NCBI GenBank assembly: GCA_029010575.1
Contig: JAQXKS010000050.1
Coordinates: forward strand, 1-45,201
Length of the DNA: 45,201 nt
DNA from: Bacteroidales bacterium
Lineage (GTDB): Bacteria; Bacteroidota; Bacteroidia; Bacteroidales; UBA932
Direction: 5' to 3'
Part shown: in pieces, positions 9,742-17,576 of the stretch
Numbering within the stretch: position 1 is the first letter of the stretch
Layout of the letters: each line of letters starts with the position of its first letter
Program-made: the position numbers and the translations under genes
The notes under the pieces: generated by a model
Seen by the model: the letters and a program-made list of their open reading frames with translations, nothing else
The model's database searches: none
Told to the model about the DNA's origin: nothing

Positions 9742-10659
9742 TTACCAGAGTTTTGAAGGATAAACCCCCTCTTCTACAAGTTTGGAAATCCGTTCAACTA
9801 CAGCCGGTCTGTCCTCTTTATATGTGACACCGAACCATTTGGCGTCACTGTTGAGAACCTTCAGACGAGCCCTCTTTTCATTGAGCAGTGTATTGACTGC
9901 CAAAGGTATGAAGAACTCTGCCTTGGGATTTGCCATGTTTTGAGGATCACTTAGGAAGTCTTTGAAAAGCCTTCCTGACTCCGTGAAGAAATCTGGTGTG
10001 AAGCCGAAGAAGTTCATAGATACCGGTGTGTTCTCATCGATATGATGTTCACCGGAAGCATCTCTGTAAACCACCTCTCCATCAGGCTTCCTTTCAATAG
10101 CAGTTCTTTCCACTATCGAAACCAGCTCCTGGTTTTCGTTGACAGTACATTCTCCTCTGGAAACTGTTCCAAATTCGGAAAGAGTGTTGCGAAGGTTATA
10201 GCCTACCATCGAGTATTCACCCCTCTTGCCATCTACGCTACGTAGATAATCTGCAAGGACTTGATATGCTTCACGACCATAAAAGTCATCAGAGTTGATT
10301 ACAGCGAATGGTGTGTCCACAGCCGATGCAGCCATAAGAGTGGCGTGACCAGTTCCCCAGGGTTTAACTCTTCCTTCTGGAACAGAAAATCCTTCAGGAA
10401 GGTAATCCAACTCTTGAAATACGAATTCAACATCAATCTTTCCTCCGAAGTGCTCCGGACCAAAAATCTCCTTGAACTCTTTTTCGAACTGGTGTCTTAT
10501 CACGAAGACCACTTTTCCGAATCCGGCTCTGACTGCATCGTAGATAGAGTAGTCGATAATCGCTTCCGAGTTAGGACCTACCCCGTCCATCTGCTTTAGG
10601 GAGCCGTATCTCGACCCCATTCCTGCAGCCAGCACTACTAATGTGGGTTTCATCTTCAA
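9742..10659 (-). CDS. Sugar-phosphate nucleotidyltransferase family protein
   Basis: A 305-residue NTP_transferase (GlmU/RmlA-like Rossmann) protein. The nucleotide-binding signature LAAGMGSRYGSLKQ is at the N-terminus and a metal-binding-like INSDDFYG about 110 residues in. It should transfer a nucleotidyl group to a sugar phosphate or similar acceptor, but the acceptor cannot be read from the sequence. ATG 10659 begins MKMKPTLVV; the ATG two codons on (10653) is equally possible. It is the last gene of the serine operon, 19 bases after DUF1015, and is followed by a strong terminator, so it is probably cotranscribed even though a role in serine metabolism is not obvious. Confidence 0.85.
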   Translation of the reverse strand: MKMKPTLVVLAAGMGSRYGSLKQMDGVGPNSEAIIDYSIYDAVRAGFGKVVFVIRHQFEKEFKEIFGPEHFGGKIDVEFVFQELDYLPEGFSVPEGRVKPWGTGHATLMAASAVDTPFAVINSDDFYGREAYQVLADYLRSVDGKRGEYSMVGYNLRNTLSEFGTVSRGECTVNENQELVSIVERTAIERKPDGEVVYRDASGEHHIDENTPVSMNFFGFTPDFFTESGRLFKDFLSDPQNMANPKAEFFIPLAVNTLLNEKRARLKVLNSDAKWFGVTYKEDRPAVVERISKLVEEGVYPSKLW

Positions 10660-10678
10660 AATTCAGGTTTATAGTCAA

Positions 10679-11920
10679 TTATACAAGTTTATGAATTGCA
10701 AGTCCGCTTCTGAGCTTGGGCTCGAACCAGGTGGTCTTGGGAGGCATGATGTTTCCTGTATCCGCGATTCTGATGAGTTCTCTCATAGATACGGGATAGA
10801 GAGCGAATGCTGCCACCATTTCACCTGAGTTTACTCTCTTGCTCAATTCACCAAGTCCTCTGATGCCTCCTACGAAGTCAATTCTCTTTGATGTTCTGAG
10901 ATCCTTGATATCGAGAAGTTTATCGAAGATAAGGTTAGAGCAGATAGTAACATCGAGACATCCGATAGGATCGTTGTCGTCATATCTTCCTGCCTTAGCT
11001 GTAAGTGAGTACCACTTGCCACCAAGGTACATAGAGAAGTTATGGCGTGCGGCAGGAGTATAGATTTCAGTACCGATTTCCTTAACATCGAAGTCTTCAG
11101 CGAGTTTGCCGAGGAATTCTTCTGCGCTCATTCCGTTCAGATCTTTGACTACGCGGTTGTAGTCGATAATCTTAAGGTGGCTTTCAGGGAATACTACTGC
11201 CATGAAGTAGTTGTATTCTTCGTCTCCTCTGTGGTTGGGGTTCTGTTTGCGTTTTTCTTCGCCCACGAGAGCAGCAGCTGCTGTTCTATGGTGACCGTCA
11301 GCAACATAGAATGCAGGAATGTTAGCGAATGTTTCAGTGATAGTCTTGATGTCAGCATCCTGATCGATTACCCAGAAGTGATGTCCGAAGCCATTTTCCT
11401 TGTCTACGAAATCGTATTCAGGAGTACCTGCTGTATATTTTGCAACGATTGCATTGATTACATCGTTGTCAGGATATGCGAAGAAAACGGGCTCGATGTT
11501 AGCGTTCTGGATACGAACGTGAATCATTCTGTCTTCTTCTTTGTCTTTACGGGTAAGTTCATGTTTTTTGATCTTGCCTGTAAGGTAGTCTTCTACGTTG
11601 GCGCATAGAACGATACCATACTGTGTACGGCCTTCCATTGTCTGTGCGTAAACATAGTAATACTCTTTGCTATCCTGTACCAACCAACCTTTTTCCTGCC
11701 ATTTCTTGAAGTTTTCAACAGCTTTGTCGTATGCAGGCTGTGAATGTTCGTCAATGATGGGATCAAAGTCGATTTCGGGTTTTGTTATATGGAGCAACGA
11801 TTTTTCGCCTGCTTCAGCTTTTGCTTCAACAGAGTTGAGTACATCGTAAGGACGTGCCTGTACTTCGGTAGCAATTGCCTTGGGAGGGCGAACCGCTGCA
11901 AAAGGTTTTACTTTTACCAT
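10679..11920 (-). CDS. DUF1015 family protein, candidate phosphoserine-related enzyme
   Basis: A 413-residue soluble protein of the DUF1015 family, full length. It starts MVKVKPFAAVRPPKA and carries the family hallmark DGHHRTAAA at residues 208-216, preceded by ANIPAFYVA. The DGHHR pattern resembles the phosphate-binding motif of ParB/sulfiredoxin-fold free serine kinases such as SerK and SbnI (known families). It lies 11 bases after serA in the same operon, and no serB-like phosphatase gene is in the window. I infer that it may act on serine or phosphoserine. The family assignment is firm; the activity is a hypothesis. Confidence 0.9.
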   Translation of the reverse strand: MVKVKPFAAVRPPKAIATEVQARPYDVLNSVEAKAEAGEKSLLHITKPEIDFDPIIDEHSQPAYDKAVENFKKWQEKGWLVQDSKEYYYVYAQTMEGRTQYGIVLCANVEDYLTGKIKKHELTRKDKEEDRMIHVRIQNANIEPVFFAYPDNDVINAIVAKYTAGTPEYDFVDKENGFGHHFWVIDQDADIKTITETFANIPAFYVADGHHRTAAAALVGEEKRKQNPNHRGDEEYNYFMAVVFPESHLKIIDYNRVVKDLNGMSAEEFLGKLAEDFDVKEIGTEIYTPAARHNFSMYLGGKWYSLTAKAGRYDDNDPIGCLDVTICSNLIFDKLLDIKDLRTSKRIDFVGGIRGLGELSKRVNSGEMVAAFALYPVSMRELIRIADTGNIMPPKTTWFEPKLRSGLAIHKLV

Positions 11921-11931
11921 TTTATAATATA

Positions 11932-12852
11932 CTATTTGTTAAGTTGGAATCTTGTGTTGCCGGTTGCAAAGTAATCGCAGATCTGGTTAGCAGCAGCTAC
12001 ACCTGCGTTAACATTTGCTTCTGCTGTTTCTGCACCCATCTTCTTGGGAGTAGCGAATACTCTCTTGCCGAACTTTTCGTTAAGTTCAGCCTGGTTGGAA
12101 GCAGCGATATCGGTTACATACTTGAGGTCTTCTCTCTCTTCGAGAACCTTCACGAGTTCAGCTTCGTTGATAACTTCCTTACGTGCAGTGTTAACGAGAC
12201 ATCCACCCTTAGGCATACGAGAGAGGAGGTTGTAGTTGATTGAACCTTTGGTCTGTTCGGTAGCAGGGATGTGGAGTGATACGAAGTTTGATTTTTCGTA
12301 GAGTTCTTCGAGGGTTGCAGCTACTTCTACACCTTCAGCCTGAATCTTTTCAGCAGGTACGAAAGGATCGAATGCCATAATCTTCATTCCAAAGCTCTTT
12401 GCGTGTTCTGCAACGAGACGACCTACGTTACCATAAGCCTGGATACCGAGGGTCTTGCCCTTGAGTTCTGAACCGGTACCTGGAGTGAAGCAGTTACGTG
12501 AGATGTAAATCATCATTCCGATAGCAAGTTCTGCTACTGCGTTGGAGTTTTGGCCGGGGGTGTTCATTGCAACAATGCCTCTTTCGGTGCATGCAGCAAG
12601 GTCAAGGTTGTCAAAACCTGCACCTGCGCGAACAACGATCTTGAGGTTCTTTGCTGCAGCAATCACTTCGCGGGTAACTTTGTCTGAACGTACGATGAGT
12701 GCGTCAGCGTCTGCCACTGCTTCATAGAACTGTGCTACATCTGTATATTTTTCGAGAAGTGCGAGGGTGTGTCCGCCCTTTTCCACGATTTCTCTGATCT
12801 GGTCTACAGCTATTTTAGAGAAAGGTTTCTCTGTTGCTACTAATACTTTCAT
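11932..12852 (-). CDS. serA: D-3-phosphoglycerate dehydrogenase, short type with Lys in place of catalytic His
   Basis: A 306-residue NAD-dependent 2-hydroxyacid dehydrogenase, the first step of the phosphorylated serine pathway. Visible features are the substrate-binding loop VVRAGAGFDNLDL (residues 73-85), the Rossmann stretch LGIQAYGNVGRLVA (135-148) and NTARKEVIN with Arg224. It ends without the ACT or ASB regulatory domains of long PGDHs. The usual TPH motif carrying the catalytic His reads TPKKMGAETAEA, so Lys270 stands where His is expected; this is the lysine subtype known from Bacteroides and Entamoeba. It lies 28 bases after serC and 11 before DUF1015, which supports the 3-phosphoglycerate assignment over other 2-hydroxyacids. 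Confidence 0.92.
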   Translation of the reverse strand: MKVLVATEKPFSKIAVDQIREIVEKGGHTLALLEKYTDVAQFYEAVADADALIVRSDKVTREVIAAAKNLKIVVRAGAGFDNLDLAACTERGIVAMNTPGQNSNAVAELAIGMMIYISRNCFTPGTGSELKGKTLGIQAYGNVGRLVAEHAKSFGMKIMAFDPFVPAEKIQAEGVEVAATLEELYEKSNFVSLHIPATEQTKGSINYNLLSRMPKGGCLVNTARKEVINEAELVKVLEEREDLKYVTDIAASNQAELNEKFGKRVFATPKKMGAETAEANVNAGVAAANQICDYFATGNTRFQLNK

Positions 12853-12880
12853 ATTTGTATATCTGTATTGTAGGGTTTAA

Positions 12881-13957
12881 TTATTTGGTGTGAAGTTTTT
12901 CGAATTCCTGCATGCAAGCCACGAGAGCTTCAACAGCTTCCTTAGGACAAGCATTGTATGTAGATGCGCGGAAACCACCAACTGAACGGTGACCCTTGAT
13001 ACCTACCATACCTCTTTCTTTTGCGAATGCGAAGAATTCGTCCTGGAGGTTTTCGTATCCTTCAGCCATTACGAAGCAGATGTTCATGAGTGAACGGTCT
13101 TCAACTGCTGCAGTACCTCTGAAGAGAGGGTTGCGGTCGATTTCGTTGTAAAGGATAGCAGCCTTTTCTTCGTTCATCTTCTTGATTGCTTCAAGACCAC
13201 CCTGTGCTTTAACCCATTTAAGAGTTTCGTTCATTACGAAGATTGAGAATACAGGAGGAGTGTTGAACATTGATTCGCCTTCGATATGTGTTCTGTAGTC
13301 GAGCATGGTAGGGAGGTAACGTGAAACTTTACCGAGGATATCGTTCTTAACGATTACGAATACTGTACCTGCAGGACCTACGTTCTTCTGTGCACCACCA
13401 TAGATAAGAGCATATTTAGAAACGTCTACTGGACGGCTCATGATATCTGAAGACATATCTGCAACGAGGTTTACAGGGCAATCAATATCTTCTTTGATTT
13501 CAGTACCGTAGATAGTGTTGTTGGTAGTGATGTGGAAGTAGTCGATATCGGTAGGGATTTCGTAACCCTTAGGAATGTAGCTGTAGGTCTTGTCAGCTGA
13601 AGATGCGATAGCGTATGCGTTACCGATACCTTTGGCTTCTTTGAGTGCTTTCTTAGCCCAAACACCTGTTTCAAGGTATGCTGCTTTGTTTTCGAGAAGG
13701 TTCATAGCAACATAGAGGAACTGGAGTGAAGCACCACCACCGAGGAAGAGAACGCTGTAGCCTTCAGGGATGTTGAGGATCTCTTTCCACAATGAACGGC
13801 ATTCATCCATCACTGCTTCCCATTCTTTACTACGGTGAGAAACTTCTATAACAGACATACCGGTACCTTTGAAGTCTTTGAGAGCTTCGATAGCTGCATT
13901 CACTGCTTCTCTAGGCAATACGCAGGGACCTGCGTTGAAATTGTAAGCTTTTTTCAT
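12881..13957 (-). CDS. serC: Phosphoserine aminotransferase
   Basis: A 358-residue PLP-dependent class V aminotransferase that converts 3-phosphohydroxypyruvate and glutamate to O-phosphoserine and 2-oxoglutarate. The N-terminal [11 protein letters not shown] is the SerC signature, GGGASLQF (73-80) forms the cofactor phosphate pocket, and [11 protein letters not shown] contains the PLP lysine, Lys191. The C-terminal [14 protein letters not shown] is also typical. It is the first gene of the serC-serA-DUF1015-nucleotidyltransferase operon, with a TACCTTTG -7 element 50 bases upstream. Confidence 0.97.
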   Translation of the reverse strand: MKKAYNFNAGPCVLPREAVNAAIEALKDFKGTGMSVIEVSHRSKEWEAVMDECRSLWKEILNIPEGYSVLFLGGGASLQFLYVAMNLLENKAAYLETGVWAKKALKEAKGIGNAYAIASSADKTYSYIPKGYEIPTDIDYFHITTNNTIYGTEIKEDIDCPVNLVADMSSDIMSRPVDVSKYALIYGGAQKNVGPAGTVFVIVKNDILGKVSRYLPTMLDYRTHIEGESMFNTPPVFSIFVMNETLKWVKAQGGLEAIKKMNEEKAAILYNEIDRNPLFRGTAAVEDRSLMNICFVMAEGYENLQDEFFAFAKERGMVGIKGHRSVGGFRASTYNACPKEAVEALVACMQEFEKLHTK

Positions 13958-14006
13958 TTTATAAATATTTGTATATGTTGTGAATAATGTTATTTGTAAT
14001 ATCCGC

Positions 14007-14014
14007 CAAAGGTA
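14007..14014 (-). promoter_or_regulatory. Bacteroidota -7 promoter element for serC operon
   Basis: TACCTTTG on the minus strand matches the TAnnTTTG consensus exactly, 50 bases upstream of the serC ATG in the 72-base gap after pyrI. I see only a weak T-rich -33 region. No terminator hairpin for pyrI is visible in this gap, so readthrough from pyrBI is possible. Confidence 0.6.
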
Positions 14015-14029
14015 GGTAAAATAATTGAA

Positions 14030-14506
14030 TTAAAGAGAATAAGTTACGATTTTTAGGTTTTTGCACTCGGTTGACTTTTCACAGTAGTGGCAAAGCAGCT
14101 GTGTCTTGCCGTTTTTCGTGATGGTACTGAACTTCGTCTTTACATCCTGATGGTTGGTTATGCACATCGGATTGGCACATCTTGCTATGCCTGCAACCGT
14201 TTCGGGTATGGTCAGTATCTTCTTCTCTACCACTTCGAAATTCCGGATGATATTCACGCTGGTATTTGGCGCGATCAGTGCTATGGTATTGAGCTCTTCA
14301 TCCTTGAAGAATCTTTCGGAGATCTTGATTATTCCCTTCGATCCCATTGATTTGCTGTCAAGGTTTACTCCGAAGGTTACGGGAGTTGTGGAGTGTGAGA
14401 GTCCGAGTATCTCAATGACTCTGAACAATTCGCCGGAAGGGATGTGGTCGAGTACTGTCCCGTTTTTGATGGCGCTGACTTTCAGTTGTTTTTCATTTGC
14501 TTCCAT
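14030..14506 (-). CDS. pyrI: Aspartate carbamoyltransferase regulatory subunit
   Basis: A 158-residue regulatory chain that binds CTP/ATP and links catalytic trimers of aspartate transcarbamoylase. The N-terminal nucleotide-binding domain starts LKVSAIKNGTVLDHIP, and the C-terminal zinc domain has all four ligands, Cys110, Cys115, Cys139 and Cys142 (CxxxxC and CxxC). It follows pyrB after a 5-base gap, so the enteric-type dodecameric, allosterically regulated enzyme is expected. Length is normal for PyrI (about 150). Confidence 0.97.
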   Translation of the reverse strand: MEANEKQLKVSAIKNGTVLDHIPSGELFRVIEILGLSHSTTPVTFGVNLDSKSMGSKGIIKISERFFKDEELNTIALIAPNTSVNIIRNFEVVEKKILTIPETVAGIARCANPMCITNHQDVKTKFSTITKNGKTQLLCHYCEKSTECKNLKIVTYSL

Positions 14507-14511
14507 GGTGG

Positions 14512-15417
14512 TTATCTTTTACCTAACAGATATGAAATTATGGCCATCCTCACGTACATTCCGTTTTCGGCCTGTTTGAAATAGTATGCATATGGTGTTT
14601 CGTCGACATCCTCTGCAATCTCCTGGAGTCTGGGGAGCGGATGCAGAATCTTCATGTTCGGCTTGACATTGGCCAGCATGGAGGAGTTCAGACTGTAGAC
14701 ATTCTTTACTTTGTCATATTCCATGGGGTCTGTGAATCTCTCCTGCTGGATACGTGTCATATACAGGATATCCGTAGTATCGAGATGCTGTGTGAGTTCG
14801 GAAGTCTCTTTGTATGGTATTCCCTTTTCATCGAGAAAATCCTTGTATTCCTTGGGCATCATCAACTCTTCCGGTGAGGTGAATGTAAAGGTGGGGCTGA
14901 AGTGGGACATGGCCTGCAGGAGTGAATGCACGGTGCGGCCGTATTTGAGGTCTCCCACCATATTGATGTCAATATTGTCAAGCCTTCCCTGGGTCTGGCG
15001 GATAGTGTAGAGGTCGAGCAGTGTCTGGGTCGGGTGCTGGTTTGCTCCGTCTCCGGCATTGATGACCGGTACTGACGCCACTTCGGAGGCGTATCTTGCA
15101 CTTCCTTCAATCGGATGTCGCATCACGATCAGGTCTGCGTAGTTGGATACCATCTTGATGGTGTCTTTGAGGCTCTCTCCTTTGCGGACGCTGGTATTGG
15201 CGGCATCAGAAAAGCCGATTACCCGTGCACCAAGTCTGTTGGAGGCTGTTTCGAAGCTCAGTCTTGTGCGTGTGGAAGGTTCGAAGAAGATGCAGGCAAT
15301 GACCTTGTCGCTTAGGAATGTCTGAGATTTGTTCTTTTCAAACTCTTCTGCCACATCGAGAATGTGAAGTATCTCTTCTTTTGTGAAATCCTGAATTGAA
15401 ATTAGACTCTTTGGCAT
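14512..15417 (-). CDS. pyrB: Aspartate carbamoyltransferase catalytic subunit
   Basis: A 301-residue catalytic chain that condenses carbamoyl phosphate with aspartate in pyrimidine synthesis. The carbamoyl-phosphate loop [13 protein letters not shown] has Ser48-Thr49-Arg50-Thr51-Arg52; RKGES (Lys79) is the loop reaching in from the neighbouring chain; HPTQ starts at residue 128; and HPLPR lies near the C-terminus. The frame is open 33 codons further upstream, but the ATG at 15417 ([11 protein letters not shown]) gives the family's normal N-terminus and avoids overlapping yigZ. It sits 8 bases after yigZ and 5 before pyrI. Confidence 0.96.
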   Translation of the reverse strand: MPKSLISIQDFTKEEILHILDVAEEFEKNKSQTFLSDKVIACIFFEPSTRTRLSFETASNRLGARVIGFSDAANTSVRKGESLKDTIKMVSNYADLIVMRHPIEGSARYASEVASVPVINAGDGANQHPTQTLLDLYTIRQTQGRLDNIDINMVGDLKYGRTVHSLLQAMSHFSPTFTFTSPEELMMPKEYKDFLDEKGIPYKETSELTQHLDTTDILYMTRIQQERFTDPMEYDKVKNVYSLNSSMLANVKPNMKILHPLPRLQEIAEDVDETPYAYYFKQAENGMYVRMAIISYLLGKR

Positions 15418-15425
15418 TTTCGGAA

Positions 15426-16037
15426 TTATATTAAAGTTTCTATTTGTGCAAATGATGATATTGTCTGGGAAAAAGTGTCGACGCAGCTGAGTCTGACATT
15501 TACCTCTATCGAACACATATTGTCGAAATTTTGGCTTTCTGGTGTGAGTGAGTAGTCTTTGAGCGCTTTCATCGCTCTGTTTATCTCCATGTAGTCGAAT
15601 GTGATGCGAAGTCTGCGACAGGCTCTCTTTTCTATAATTACCCCGTTCTCAATGGCATCTGCAGTTGCGCTTTTGTATGCTTTTATTAGGCCGGGTACCC
15701 CCAGCTTGATACCACCGAAATATCTGACTACTACCACCAAAATGTCACTCAGTTCATATGACATCAGCTGGCCAAGTATAGGTTTTCCTGCACTTGATGA
15801 TGGCTCGCCGTCATCGTTGGCTCGCCAGATTTCACCGTCTTTCCCGAGCCTGTAGGCATAGCAGTGATGTCTGGCATCGTAATACTCCTTCTTAAGGGTA
15901 TCTATCTCCTTGCGGATATCATCCTCACAGCTGACGGGAATTGCGAAAGAGAGAAACTTGCTCCCTTTATCCTTATATAGTCCTTTGGATAAGGCAGAAA
16001 TAGAATTGTAAGTATCCTTCTCTCTTTCTTCAGACAT
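15426..16037 (-). CDS. yigZ: YigZ/IMPACT family protein
   Basis: A 203-residue YigZ-type protein. The UPF0029 N-domain contains the signatures [13 protein letters not shown] and [15 protein letters not shown], followed by the small C-terminal EF-G-like domain. The family is related to eukaryotic IMPACT and is implicated in translation or stress responses, but its biochemical role is unsettled. It is the first gene of a unit with pyrB and pyrI, which is probably transcriptional convenience. A near-consensus -7 element (TATTTTTC on the minus strand, 16068-16075) lies upstream. Confidence 0.92.
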   Translation of the reverse strand: MSEEREKDTYNSISALSKGLYKDKGSKFLSFAIPVSCEDDIRKEIDTLKKEYYDARHHCYAYRLGKDGEIWRANDDGEPSSSAGKPILGQLMSYELSDILVVVVRYFGGIKLGVPGLIKAYKSATADAIENGVIIEKRACRRLRITFDYMEINRAMKALKDYSLTPESQNFDNMCSIEVNVRLSCVDTFSQTISSFAQIETLI

Positions 16038-16100
16038 ACTTGTATTGAAATATTACCGCTAAGATATGAAAAATATCCTTAAAATTCGGAAAATCTTTGC

Positions 16101-16108
16101 TACTTTTG
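16101..16108 (+). promoter_or_regulatory. Bacteroidota -7 promoter element for the acidic protein/miaA pair
   Basis: TACTTTTG is an exact TAnnTTTG match, 38 bases before the ATG at 16147, in the divergent 109-base gap with yigZ. Confidence 0.6.
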
Positions 16109-16146
16109 GCTTCCCAATTCTATAAAAGCGGATTGGTGATTGTGCT

Positions 16147-16710
16147 ATGCTTATCAAATGTAAAGCTTCTATACCTGGAAACAAAATATTTATGCGGGAG
16201 ATTCACCTGGATCCATCCATGTCTCTCTACAAGTTTCACGAATTTATTTCAAGAGAGTTTGGTTTTTCACCGGACCAGATGGTGTTGTTTAATTCTGTCT
16301 CACCAAAGGGCGAGATAAAGCGCACATTCGGACTCTTCGACATGGGTGACGGCTCGATGGACTCCGTTACCATAGAGAATATTATCAAACACAATGAAGT
16401 AGGGTTTAATTACATCTATAATATCAGCATGAATCTCTTCATCTATTTTTCGATAGAAGGAGAGACAGAGCCCCTCAGAAGAATGGTTTATCCTGCGATA
16501 GTTGCGGAAAAGGGGTCAGCGCCTAACCAGTTTTCTGCACAGTATGACGATTATGAGACAGTGGCTACTTCCTCATCCTCTTCATCTTCGAAAAGAAGAA
16601 CAAAAGATGATGATGATGATTATGATGATGACGATTATGACGAGCAGGAGGAAGAAGAGGAGACCGGTTATGATGAAGATGAACTCCCTGAAGGGGAGGA
16701 GACCTTCTGA
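16147..16710 (+). CDS. pRiA4b ORF-3-like protein with Ser run and highly acidic tail
   Basis: A 187-residue protein. Residues 1-130 resemble the plasmid pRiA4b ORF-3 family that precedes miaA in other Bacteroidales: REIHLDPSMSLYKFHEFI, then FSPDQMVLFN, then VYPAIVAEKGSAPNQF. A run of seven Ser residues follows, then a lysine/arginine patch (KRRTK), then about 40 residues that are almost all Asp, Glu or Tyr. The tail is probably disordered. It may be a chaperone-like or nucleic-acid-mimicking segment, but no function is established. Its TGA shares one base with the miaA ATG, so translation is coupled. The tail codons form a GAT-rich simple repeat. Confidence 0.82.
   Translation: MLIKCKASIPGNKIFMREIHLDPSMSLYKFHEFISREFGFSPDQMVLFNSVSPKGEIKRTFGLFDMGDGSMDSVTIENIIKHNEVGFNYIYNISMNLFIYFSIEGETEPLRRMVYPAIVAEKGSAPNQFSAQYDDYETVATSSSSSSSKRRTKDDDDDYDDDDYDEQEEEEETGYDEDELPEGEETF
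16606..16644 (+). repeat. GAT-rich simple repeat encoding the Asp run
   Basis: An almost pure GAT/GAC triplet run interrupted by TAT, within the acidic tail of the gene at 16147. Being triplet-based, length changes would keep the reading frame. Confidence 0.8.
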
Positions 16711-17576
16711 TGAAAAAGAGGGTTATTGTAATTCTGGGACCTACTGCTGTGGGCAAGAGTGATTTCGCTGTGGAGCTTGCCTGCAGGTATGATGCACCTG
16801 TTGTATCTTGTGACTCAAGGCAGATATATAAGGAGATGAAAATCGGAACCGCACCTCCAACTCAGCAGCAAATGGACAGGTGCAGACATTATTTTATACA
16901 CTCCCACTCCATTCAACAGCACTATTCTGCGGGACAATACGAAATAGAGGCTCTTGATCTGGTATCTTCACTCCTGCGTGAGAGGGATGTAGTGGTAATG
17001 GTGGGAGGCTCAGGTCTATATGCAGATGCCTTCTGTTATGGACTGGATTCTTTTCCTGAAGCAGACCTGCCTTTGAGGGAAGAGCTGGGAAAAAGAGAAC
17101 AGGAAGAGGGATCCGAATCTTTGCGCAAGCAGCTGTTGGAACTCGATCCACAGACTTATCATTCGATAGATCTATCTAACCGTCAGCGTGTTATACGCGC
17201 CCTTGAGGTTACGATTTCTACTGGAAGACCATACTCATCATTCAAAACTGCGCCAAAGAAGCCACGACCTTTCTCCATAGAGCGTTACGCTTTGAATATG
17301 GACAGGGAAATTCTCTATGGCAGGATCAATTGCAGAGTAGACAAGATGGTGGATGCCGGGCTGGTAGATGAAGTGCGATCACTAGAACCTTATAGAGGGC
17401 TATCGGCACTTATGACTGTCGGATACAGGGAGATATTCGATGCCTTTGATGGCAAAATATCGTTGGATGAGGCTATTTCCCTAATAAAAAGAAATACCCG
17501 CCGTTATGCAAAACGGCAGGTGACATATTTCGCAGGTGAAAAGCAGATCAGTTACCCAGATCTGACAAGAATTTGA
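16710..17576 (+). CDS. miaA: tRNA dimethylallyltransferase
   Basis: A 288-residue enzyme that transfers dimethylallyl to N6 of A37 in tRNAs reading UNN codons. The P-loop GPTAVGKSDFA (from Gly10), DSRQIYKEMKIGTA and VGGSGLYADA are all present, as is the later tRNA-contacting GYREIFDAF. The protein is slightly short of E. coli MiaA (316) because of a trimmed C-terminus, as is usual in Bacteroidota. It overlaps the preceding gene by one base, and its last 29 bases overlap the recQ 3' end on the other strand. Confidence 0.96.
   Translation: MKKRVIVILGPTAVGKSDFAVELACRYDAPVVSCDSRQIYKEMKIGTAPPTQQQMDRCRHYFIHSHSIQQHYSAGQYEIEALDLVSSLLRERDVVVMVGGSGLYADAFCYGLDSFPEADLPLREELGKREQEEGSESLRKQLLELDPQTYHSIDLSNRQRVIRALEVTISTGRPYSSFKTAPKKPRPFSIERYALNMDREILYGRINCRVDKMVDAGLVDEVRSLEPYRGLSALMTVGYREIFDAFDGKISLDEAISLIKRNTRRYAKRQVTYFAGEKQISYPDLTRI

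Noticed and set aside
11042-11608. 188-codon plus-strand frame opposite DUF1015
   Set aside because: Low-complexity Phe/Val/Ser shadow of a well-supported gene.
15418-15516. 33-codon upstream extension of pyrB
   Set aside because: It overlaps yigZ and does not resemble PyrB; ATG 15417 gives the family N-terminus.
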